This document shows positions 1 through 5,833 of a stretch of DNA of 28,963 bases, in pieces. How positions within the stretch are numbered: position 1 is the first letter of the stretch; every line of letters starts with the position of its first letter. The position numbers and the translations under genes are program-made. The notes below the pieces were generated by a model. That model saw only the letters and a list, made by a program, of their open reading frames with translations, was not told the DNA's origin and did no database searches. This DNA is from a virus. The stretch is taken from IMG/VR virus record IMGVR_UViG_3300009181_003674, positions 1 to 28,963 of that record; one strand, written 5' to 3'.

Positions 1-58
1 GCATTACAGTGAGTAATTTTCTCGACAACCCACTACCGCCTGTCATTATCTTTTTCAT
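1..58 (-). CDS. Start of an unidentified gene, cut by the window edge
   Basis: An ATG at 56-58 opens a frame with no stop that leaves the window at base 1 (19 codons seen, beginning MKKIMTGGSGL). The Gly-rich start is loosely like a nucleotide-binding Rossmann N-terminus, but the third Gly of GxxGxxG is absent, so I do not assign a family. The ATG overlaps the TGA of a tiny frame (GTG at 85-87, 10 codons) that has a good AAAGGAG ribosome site at 94-100, so a leader peptide with translational coupling is possible. The only support is position, strand and the overlap. Confidence 0.35.
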   Translation of the reverse strand, partial: MKKIMTGGSGLSRKLLTVM

Positions 59-203
59 TTTGTTCCAGTACTATGATAGTTTAACACAGTACGCTCCTTT
101 GGGACTGCTCCCTTAAAATATTTAACTACATCCTTTCAGAAATTATACGTTGCTGTTATTTTTTTTACTGTAAAAAAATTTACACTGTTGGAAAATCAAC
201 ACC
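59..203. other. Gap between csgG and the next gene
   Basis: On the minus strand this holds a TATAAT box (142-147) without a convincing -35, AAAGGA (131-136) and AAAGGAG (94-100) ribosome-site-like stretches, and a 6-bp inverted repeat TGTAAA/TTTACA just after the csgG stop that lacks a U-tract. A promoter for the next gene is likely but not proven. No clear terminator is seen. Confidence 0.35.
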
Positions 204-1523
204 TTACTTCTTTTCTTCTAATTTATTAGACTGTATCCAACCAGTTCGATCAGTACCATCTTTTACTACAACTTTCCACCAGCCCTCTGTTCCTGGTTGT
301 TTAATACCCATTACAGATCCTTTTGCAACCCACCATGTTTTAGCACTAGTTTCTGATTCTTTAGCATACAAATACGAGTTTTCTTTTAATATTCTATCAC
401 CAAACAGTGTTACTGTTGGGTTAACTCCTGTCTGCATTTCCGTTACTTTTAAATCAGTGTCTGCTTTCTCAATTAATGGTGTTACTTCTTCTTTAATGGT
501 TTTATTTTTTCCTTCGATTCCTGCAGGTGCTTTTCCGTCATCGGACTGCTGTGGTGCGGTTGCGGGTGACTCTTGGATAGGGGAGGGTGCTTTGGGGGTT
601 TGTGTTTGAACCAACTCATCTTTCTTCTCCTCAGGTTTTCTTATTTCTGACGATATAACTGGAGGTTGAACCACTGGCTTTTCTACCACTGGCTTTTCTA
701 CCAGTGGCGCAATGACTACAGGAATATTAGATTTAAAATCCCAAATAGATTTGCGTTGCCCTTCTTTAATTAATTCAACTACTGCCATTTCAATTGCCGC
801 TTTAACTGCATAAGTGCCTGGTTCGTTAATTGTTAATCCTGCCTCTGCTTCAAATGCCTGTGTGCCTGCATCAAAGAACTTCAATGCTGTTGCTGAATCT
901 GCTGTACTTAAGATTGTCTTTTGTACTGTTACCACTGCTAGTACTTTACCTGTGTTTACACTAACTGCTCGAACACTGATAGTTACAGTATCTTGACTCC
1001 ATTGTGTTTGCTTTCCAATACCAAATATACGCATACCAGCACCGCCACTATTGACAGTGGTGTCGTAGCCTACAATACCACCTTCCATAATAATACCAGC
1101 AAACTGCATGGCCATTAGTGGTTTGGCATTGTTGCCTTCATAGGCTTCGCGCATCTGACGAATAATTAGTCTTTCTTTGGTCAAGTTATCAATGCCTACA
1201 CGTTCAACAACTTCAAACCATTGTCCTTGGCCAACACCTTGAAGTGCTTGTATTAGGAATGTCTCGGCACCTTGTGTAACTGCTGAACTTAAACTGGCCA
1301 CGTTGGCTTGTGGTCGACGTTGTCCTGTTTTATCTTGAAAGCTATAAACTGCTACACTGATGGGTTTACCTGCGGCTGGCGCAGGTATAGTGTCAAACTC
1401 TTTCTTAACACCACGCATGGATGTAGTTACTGTTGGATCCGCTTCAGATAACCCTGTGCTTTGTATTGCGGCACATCCACTTAATAAGGCAACTATAGAT
1501 AATGATAATAATGCACGTTTCAT
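204..1523 (-). CDS. csgG: CsgG-family outer-membrane secretion pore lipoprotein with C-terminal SH3-like extension
   Basis: The 439-aa product has a lipoprotein signal with lipobox LLSGC (Cys17) and a CsgG domain at about 52-265: SVAVYSFQDKTGQ, the VERVGIDNL / ERLIIR stretch, IIMEGGIVGYD, FGIGKQTQ, TILS and the terminal SIWDFK all follow E. coli CsgG, the nonameric curli export channel. Bacterial CsgG ends near there; this protein adds about 170 residues: a Pro/Glu/Lys-rich linker (roughly 265-365) and a bacterial SH3-like domain ending GTDRTGWIQSNKL. The loop matching the pore constriction (residues 71-77, QANVASL) lacks the Tyr/Asn/Phe of E. coli. It lies 3 bases after csgF, with AGGAA as ribosome site. 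No CsgA/CsgB curlin is present here, so the cargo is unknown; a role in lysis or envelope permeability is an alternative. Confidence 0.88.
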   Translation of the reverse strand: MKRALLSLSIVALLSGCAAIQSTGLSEADPTVTTSMRGVKKEFDTIPAPAAGKPISVAVYSFQDKTGQRRPQANVASLSSAVTQGAETFLIQALQGVGQGQWFEVVERVGIDNLTKERLIIRQMREAYEGNNAKPLMAMQFAGIIMEGGIVGYDTTVNSGGAGMRIFGIGKQTQWSQDTVTISVRAVSVNTGKVLAVVTVQKTILSTADSATALKFFDAGTQAFEAEAGLTINEPGTYAVKAAIEMAVVELIKEGQRKSIWDFKSNIPVVIAPLVEKPVVEKPVVQPPVISSEIRKPEEKKDELVQTQTPKAPSPIQESPATAPQQSDDGKAPAGIEGKNKTIKEEVTPLIEKADTDLKVTEMQTGVNPTVTLFGDRILKENSYLYAKESETSAKTWWVAKGSVMGIKQPGTEGWWKVVVKDGTDRTGWIQSNKLEEKK

Positions 1524-1526
1524 TTA

Positions 1527-2036
1527 TTAATTTCCTGGCATATTAAATGATTCTAACGGAACATATATAGAAGTGATGCTGCCTGTTGTATCTGTTACAG
1601 TTAATAAAATACAAGTCCCGTTAGCAGATCCTGTACAGTTTATAGCATCACTGACTCTTGACCAGCTAATTTTACTACCTTGGAAATTGATAGAACCGGT
1701 GCAAGTTGAACTGGTTGTAACTGTACAACTATTATTGGCAAACATAGCCGTTGCTACGTTTTGGCTAATTTGTGCGTATATACGTGATTCTAAGTTGTTT
1801 AGGAACTTTGATAAATTTGTATTCTTAATATCACTTGCGGCTTTGTCTAATGCTGATTGAACTTTGTCATCGCGGGCCTTTTGTCTCACCGCCTCTTGAT
1901 TTTCGATTGTTAAGACGTGTGAACTGTATCCAACGCCGCTAAAACTTGGACTTTTAAATTGATAATCGCCCAACGGGGCCGCGGCAATACTAAATGATAC
2001 TGCCAAAGCCCAGATGGAAATTAAGGTTCTTTTCAT
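1527..2036 (-). CDS. csgF: CsgF-like periplasmic/extracellular partner of CsgG
   Basis: The 169-aa product has a Sec signal peptide ending near SIAAA (about 20 residues). The mature protein follows the CsgF pattern: an early YQFKSPSFSG (compare FQFRNPNFGG, the part of CsgF that enters the CsgG barrel), a helical middle (about 50-95), then a strand-rich end with LTVTDTTGSITSIYVPLESF matching the CsgF VTDRKTGQTSTIQV segment. It is longer than E. coli CsgF (about 138 aa), with a four-Cys insert (CTVTTSSTC and a later Cys pair), suggesting disulfides. It immediately precedes csgG, as expected for a pore and its cap, and starts after GGGAG. I see no convincing promoter between it and the terminator at 2121-2147. 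Confidence 0.75.
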   Translation of the reverse strand: MKRTLISIWALAVSFSIAAAPLGDYQFKSPSFSGVGYSSHVLTIENQEAVRQKARDDKVQSALDKAASDIKNTNLSKFLNNLESRIYAQISQNVATAMFANNSCTVTTSSTCTGSINFQGSKISWSRVSDAINCTGSANGTCILLTVTDTTGSITSIYVPLESFNMPGN

Positions 2037-2120
2037 TGGTTCGCTCCCAGAATACTATTAACCCTTATTGTATTTACATTAAAGTGCATATAAATTTTAA
2101 CACCATATAACAAACAGATT

Positions 2121-2147
2121 AAAAAAGGACTTCAAGAGTCCTTTTTG
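2121..2147 (-). terminator. Intrinsic terminator after the 514-aa gene
   Basis: A 10-bp perfect stem AAAAAGGACT/AGTCCTTTTT with a 5-base loop sits 20 bases beyond the stop at 2167 and runs into a T-tract on the minus strand. It is symmetrical enough to act in both directions. It separates the late 514-aa gene from csgF-csgG. Confidence 0.85.
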
Positions 2148-2166
2148 TGTATTTTAGTATACAATT

Positions 2167-3711
2167 TTATTTAATAGCAAATCCAATTTTTCCAACTGGT
2201 CTGCGTGTAGCGTAGTAATTGCCGCCTGGGTCCATTAGGATCTTGCCGGTAAACACTGGTGGATAGATAACTTCAAAGTTGGAGAAGAACGCACCACCCT
2301 GTGCGGCATCTGTGTCTTTGGTCACAGTCAAAGTAGTCTTAACTTGGATCATGTTACTTCGTTCCAAACACATTCTAAAGAATTTATCAGTTAATGGATT
2401 GTTGTTGATTTTATTGGCAATACCCTGTGCTAACCCTGCCAGCAAGTGCCACCCTATTCTATAGTCATTGCGCTGGTCATCATCAGTACCCTTGTATGAT
2501 AAGAGAGTATTTAAATTGTTTGCTTTTAACTGTTTTGGTGACACGTGTTGTTGGTCGCTGTCAATAATGGCCAACAATGCGTCAGATTGAACTCTATTGA
2601 TAATCTCAGTATGCACACCTAATTGTAGTACTCCAGCAATAGATCCATTTCTATACCATTGATTGCTACCAGCTACATAATCCATGTCTGGGTTTTTAAT
2701 CATGAGTACAACATCATACAACTTTTTCATTTCTTCTTCATCAAACATGCCTTCAAAACGCTCTGGATATTTTGTAATGTCGTCTACCATACCTGAAATA
2801 CTGGCTTTGGCACCACCTTTTTTATCCTTGCTACTTACACGAATAATGTTGTTGTCATCAATGATCAAGTAACTGTCATATAATTTTTCAGCTGGATCAT
2901 TTGGGAATTCAACTCCTCTAATCTTAGCAAATCCGCCAGCTCCACCTAATATTGAATCTTCGGCTTCTTGCCATGAACCACTAAGGAATCGTTGTTTAAC
3001 TAGGGCAATAGGTGCCGCCGTTTCACCTAGATCAATTTCATAACTTTTTGCATATTTGTTTGCGCCTGAAACTGGGGAGTTTCGACCTGCGGCAACATTC
3101 TCAAGTAGTGCGACTACTTGATCCTTTATCTCTTGACTTAAATCAGCTCTACCAGCAATTACACTGGCAACATCACTAGGGATATCATCTGTTGCAATTT
3201 CTGCATTAGTAGAAGCAATACCAACTGGTTTTAAATTAGTTGACGCTCTTTCTTGTACACCTGAAACTTTATCTTCCTCACCTTTTTTAGCACTGAGTTG
3301 CTGATAACCAGTTAGATCTGAAAACAACTTGGTTTGTAAAAAGATTGGATATGCTCCAGGTTTTCTTTTTCCTTTTAACGCAATCCATCCTACTCGTTTA
3401 CCTGTTGCCGCATCTTGAAAAACCAATGCCATTGCAACACCTGCTTTGTCTGGAGTTGATAGTCCGCTTGTAGCTGGGAGTGTTTTAAAGTCTGCTGTGG
3501 CAATACCGTTTGCTTCAGCAAAAGCAGTTAATTGTGCTATCAACTCGCCTGGCTCAAGTTCAGTTTCTACTTCTGGAATAATAACAGCATCAATCATGTC
3601 AATGACAGCGCCGGCATTATTTTTAAATGACACACGTTTTCCTCGACTGGCTTCTTCGGCTCGTCGTAACATGCCGCCTTCTGATTCAATTAAAAATTCT
3701 TTTGCTCTCAT
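2167..3711 (-). CDS. Unknown 514-aa protein with a T4-type capsid-targeting N-terminus (predicted internal, injected protein)
   Basis: The N-terminus MRAKEFLIES matches the T4 capsid-targeting sequence of internal proteins (MKTYQEFIAEA as remembered): an E-F-(I/L)-x-E-small core with an (L/I)xE site where the gp21 prohead protease cuts, here after Glu9. In T4 this peptide sends proteins into the prohead core for delivery with the DNA. The rest is soluble, without membrane segments; a segment around residues 280-305 (YDSYLIIDDNN, then IIRVSSKDKKGGAKAS) faintly recalls PD-(D/E)xK nuclease cores, which I would not call a match. Transcription fits a late gene: GATAAATA lies 7 bases before the ATG, no Shine-Dalgarno is present, and a strong terminator follows. 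The function after injection is unknown. Confidence 0.75.
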   Translation of the reverse strand: MRAKEFLIESEGGMLRRAEEASRGKRVSFKNNAGAVIDMIDAVIIPEVETELEPGELIAQLTAFAEANGIATADFKTLPATSGLSTPDKAGVAMALVFQDAATGKRVGWIALKGKRKPGAYPIFLQTKLFSDLTGYQQLSAKKGEEDKVSGVQERASTNLKPVGIASTNAEIATDDIPSDVASVIAGRADLSQEIKDQVVALLENVAAGRNSPVSGANKYAKSYEIDLGETAAPIALVKQRFLSGSWQEAEDSILGGAGGFAKIRGVEFPNDPAEKLYDSYLIIDDNNIIRVSSKDKKGGAKASISGMVDDITKYPERFEGMFDEEEMKKLYDVVLMIKNPDMDYVAGSNQWYRNGSIAGVLQLGVHTEIINRVQSDALLAIIDSDQQHVSPKQLKANNLNTLLSYKGTDDDQRNDYRIGWHLLAGLAQGIANKINNNPLTDKFFRMCLERSNMIQVKTTLTVTKDTDAAQGGAFFSNFEVIYPPVFTGKILMDPGGNYYATRRPVGKIGFAIK

Positions 3712-3718
3712 AGTAGAG

Positions 3719-3726
3719 TATTTATC
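3719..3726 (-). promoter_or_regulatory. T4-like late promoter box GATAAATA
   Basis: GATAAATA overlaps the stop codon of the bilin reductase and lies 7 bases before the ATG of the 514-aa gene. Compared with T4 late TATAAATA it differs at the first base. Transcription would start within a base or two of the ATG, giving a nearly leaderless message. Confidence 0.6.
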
Positions 3727-4411
3727 AGATTTCTGGGAACAGACAATCCTGAATGAACACAGCGATATCGGCCTCGTTTAGTCCTAAACTTGCCATTACT
3801 TTGGGTGTATGTGGATTTTGTTTTTGATTATCGCAGTAATAATTTTGATGTGCTGATGTATCAAGACTAGTATTGTTTGTCTCAGAAACCGCACTCAAAT
3901 AATGCTGTAAATTATAGCTGGCCATTTCAGAAATTTGTGCTAGTTCTGATTCATCACTAACATTACCAGCGGCCACCATTGACTCTGTGAATATACGTTT
4001 AGCCCACTCAGGAAGTTCACGCTGTTTGCGCCATTCTAATTTGGCAACTTCATCCCTAAACCACTCGATCATTGGATGGAATACGTCACCGGCTGGACTA
4101 AAATCATGAAAGCATCCAGTGATTTTTGTTTTACCAGCTACAACATCAAATCCAAATATAGGAGCGGGATTATGTGTATGTGGGAATACACAACAATGCA
4201 TCATCCAAAGTCCCTTTGTCTTTCTGGCATCAACTACATCAATGTGTGCCCGTCTGTAGTTTTCACTGGTCCAAACACGATTGACCCAACCAGGTTGATT
4301 AAACCGATCCATTCCTGGTTCGTTAATTTCTCTTCCAGTCAAGTCAAACTGATTGACAAATTCTTCTTGGATACCTATTAGTGTATCCCATACATTATTT
4401 GTTGAGTTCAT
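3725..4411 (-). CDS. Ferredoxin-dependent bilin reductase (PcyA/PebS/PcyX family)
   Basis: This 228-aa protein should reduce biliverdin IX-alpha to a phytobilin with electrons from ferredoxin. Family signatures are seen in order: RRAHIDVVDA, then MHCCVFPHTH, APIFGFDVVAG and HDFSP, whose Asp103 matches the catalytic Asp of PcyA (Asp105 as remembered), then the C-terminal YYCDNQKQN...TPKVM stretch common to FDBRs. Length is normal. Marine phages are known to carry FDBRs (PebS in cyanophages, PcyX in uncultured oceanic phages); an isolated PcyX-like enzyme making phycoerythrobilin is my best guess, but the product cannot be read from sequence. It overlaps the heme oxygenase end by 17 bases, so the two are co-translated as heme to biliverdin to bilin. 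No ferredoxin gene is in the window. The start gives MNSTNNVWDT. Confidence 0.88.
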   Translation of the reverse strand: MNSTNNVWDTLIGIQEEFVNQFDLTGREINEPGMDRFNQPGWVNRVWTSENYRRAHIDVVDARKTKGLWMMHCCVFPHTHNPAPIFGFDVVAGKTKITGCFHDFSPAGDVFHPMIEWFRDEVAKLEWRKQRELPEWAKRIFTESMVAAGNVSDESELAQISEMASYNLQHYLSAVSETNNTSLDTSAHQNYYCDNQKQNPHTPKVMASLGLNEADIAVFIQDCLFPEI

Positions 4412-4934
4412 TCATGTCTTTCATAAGACTAATGGCAAAATCAAAAGCAACATTGGCTTCATCACCCATGGTGTCATTTAACTTGCTACGAATCTTATTT
4501 TTAAGTTCTTCACCGTTTTCAAATTTGTACATAGTTCCAGATCCTGGAACACGTTTAGCAATCATTTGTCCACCAGCAAGGTCGCCCATGTGTCTAACAT
4601 ATACGTGTGCAAACAGTCTATCTGGATTTGGTGCTAGTTCGTCTTTGATATATTTTAGGTATCTATCAACTGTTGGACATAGTTCTGGTGGTTTGGTATC
4701 TTTCCACAATTCTAAATAATCTTGATAGATAGAATTTGCTCTACATAGATCATCTAGACCATCCATTGATCCGTTTATCATGGCAAATGACTCTAGTACA
4801 TGATATATTGGATGCAGATTAAACAAAAAGGTGGCATACCGTTCTTCAGTAATGTTACCACCCAATAGTTCTTTTACAAACGCAGTACGTTCAGCGTCAT
4901 GATGCTTTTCAGCAGTTAACTCTCTTAAACTCAT
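4395..4934 (-). CDS. Heme oxygenase (heme to biliverdin, CO and iron)
   Basis: This 179-aa HO-1-type enzyme carries KHHDAER near the N-terminus, in which His11 is the likely proximal heme ligand (compare SHxxAEN in cyanobacterial HO), and GDLAGGQ at 117-123, the flexible distal-helix motif (usually GDLSGGQ). It is shorter than cyanobacterial HO1 (about 240 aa) but both ends of the catalytic core are present. Its start overlaps the clpS stop by ATGA and its end overlaps the bilin reductase start, making a three-gene operon clpS-ho-FDBR under the sigma70-like promoter at 5276-5304. The reaction needs ferredoxin from the host and frees one iron per heme. Confidence 0.92.
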   Translation of the reverse strand: MSLRELTAEKHHDAERTAFVKELLGGNITEERYATFLFNLHPIYHVLESFAMINGSMDGLDDLCRANSIYQDYLELWKDTKPPELCPTVDRYLKYIKDELAPNPDRLFAHVYVRHMGDLAGGQMIAKRVPGSGTMYKFENGEELKNKIRSKLNDTMGDEANVAFDFAISLMKDMNELNK

Positions 4935-5236
4935 TCTTCTTCCAATTTAATTTGTAGTGGGAACCCGCTTGCTCTTGCCAAATTAGTTGATTCAACTGCT
5001 TTAGCTTCTGCAATTTCAAAAGTATATGTGCCAGCAACAGCACTACCTTGTTGATGAATTTGTAGTGTGATGTCTCTTGCAATTTCTTCAGTGTGCTTGA
5101 ACACTTCGGTTAGAATACCAACAACAAAGTCCATTGGGGTATGATCGTCATTAAGTAAAATTACCTTCCACTTTTTTGGCTCCATGACCTTTTGTTTAAT
5201 TTTTTCGTCTAATTTGATGTCTGTTGTAGTTGTCAT
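4931..5236 (-). CDS. clpS: ClpS-like N-degron adaptor of the Clp protease
   Basis: The 101-aa product matches ClpS over its folded domain: KWKVILLNDDHTPMDFVV contains the NDD/TPM residues (29-31, 33-35) that hold the substrate N-terminus, and QIHQQG supplies the conserved pocket His61; AEAKAVESTNLA continues the family pattern. In bacteria ClpS delivers proteins with N-degron residues to ClpAP, so a phage copy could alter which host or phage proteins are degraded. First gene of the operon with heme oxygenase and bilin reductase; GGAG ribosome site, about 33-base leader with a 5-prime hairpin. Confidence 0.9.
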   Translation of the reverse strand: MTTTTDIKLDEKIKQKVMEPKKWKVILLNDDHTPMDFVVGILTEVFKHTEEIARDITLQIHQQGSAVAGTYTFEIAEAKAVESTNLARASGFPLQIKLEEE

Positions 5237-5254
5237 TTATTTTTCTCCGTAAAA

Positions 5255-5272
5255 GGGGAAGTTGCCTTCCCC
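5255..5272 (-). promoter_or_regulatory. Hairpin at the 5-prime end of the clpS operon mRNA
   Basis: GGGGAAG/CTTCCCC pairs over 7 bp around a 4-base loop (GCAA on the minus strand, a GNRA tetraloop). The promoter at 5276-5304 would start transcription in or just before its first arm, so the mRNA would begin with a stem-loop, which commonly protects messages from 5-prime decay. On the minus strand it is followed by TTTT, so it may also partly terminate hsp20 transcripts. Confidence 0.6.
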
Positions 5273-5275
5273 CTT

Positions 5276-5304
5276 ATTATATTACTTAACCTCGACGATG
5301 TCAA
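5276..5304 (-). promoter_or_regulatory. Perfect sigma70-type promoter for clpS-ho-bilin reductase
   Basis: On the minus strand TTGACA (5299-5304) is followed by exactly 17 bases and TATAAT (5276-5281). The -35 lies inside the last codons of hsp20. It makes the bilin operon independent of the late hsp20 promoter and probably early-expressed. Confidence 0.85.
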
Positions 5305-5719
5305 TCAAGCGTGGCTTCAATTCTTCAGGTATTACTCTTTCAATAATTACTTGAAGAACGCCGTCTTGTATTGTAGCACCGTTAACTATCATATGCTCTG
5401 CCAATGTAAACTGGCGAACAAAATCTCTGGCGCTTAATCCTCTGTGCATATACACCGTAGTTGTATTTACAGTTTCAGATTTTTGTCCTTTGATTACTAG
5501 TTGGTCTTGGTCAACCTCAACAGTAATTTCATCTTTCTTGAATCCGGCAACAGCAATTTCAATGATATAATTGTCATTGTCAGCTTTGAGTATGTTGTAC
5601 GGGGGATAGTTGGATGCTAGTTGATTTGCAAATCTTGATTCAAATGTGTCAAACATTCTATCAAAACCTACAAGTGCTCTATTTAGAGCTTGAGTGTCAA
5701 TACGTGTTAATGCGTTCAT
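5282..5719 (-). CDS. Small heat-shock protein (Hsp20/alpha-crystallin family)
   Basis: From ATG 5719 the product is 145 aa (MNALTRIDTQ...), an ATP-independent holdase chaperone. The N-terminal MFDTFESR helix, the PPYNILKADNDNYIIEIAVAGF entry to the alpha-crystallin domain, VDQDQLVIKGQK, the HRGLSARDFVRQFTL segment and the late VLQVIIERVIPEE strand are typical of the family. An upstream in-frame ATG at 5794 would add 25 residues, but 5719 has a strong AGGAG ribosome site and the family-like N-terminus, and the extra part overlaps a structured leader. Expected from the late box at 5800-5807, consistent with the presence of hsp20 in many T4-like marine phages. Confidence 0.93.
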   Translation of the reverse strand: MNALTRIDTQALNRALVGFDRMFDTFESRFANQLASNYPPYNILKADNDNYIIEIAVAGFKKDEITVEVDQDQLVIKGQKSETVNTTTVYMHRGLSARDFVRQFTLAEHMIVNGATIQDGVLQVIIERVIPEELKPRLIDIVEVK

Positions 5720-5750
5720 AGTTTTCTCCTTTATTAAGCAAGAACGTTTT

Positions 5751-5765
5751 TGGACATCATGTCCA
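5751..5765 (-). promoter_or_regulatory. 15-base palindrome in the hsp20 leader
   Basis: TGGACAT-C-ATGTCCA lies in the roughly 80-base leader between the late box and the hsp20 start. Upstream in the same leader TGCAA (5790-5794) can pair with TTGCA (5771-5775) around a CCC/GGG inner stem. An operator or RNA-structure control element, possibly heat-responsive, is possible but untested. Confidence 0.4.
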
Positions 5766-5799
5766 TTTTGTGCAACCCCACCCGGGCATTGCATAAAAT

Positions 5800-5807
5800 T
5801 ATTTATC
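5800..5807 (-). promoter_or_regulatory. T4-like late promoter box GATAAATA for hsp20
   Basis: GATAAATA lies between the radical SAM stop and hsp20, 80 bases before the chosen ATG. It is identical to the boxes at 3719, 10294 and 14116. Confidence 0.6.
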
Positions 5808-5833
5808 TCTACTTTATTATTTTTTATAGTAAA

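Noticed and set aside
5282-5794. Longer hsp20 start at 5794
   Set aside because: The first 25 codons overlap the structured leader and have no ribosome site, whereas ATG 5719 has AGGAG and a family-like N-terminus.
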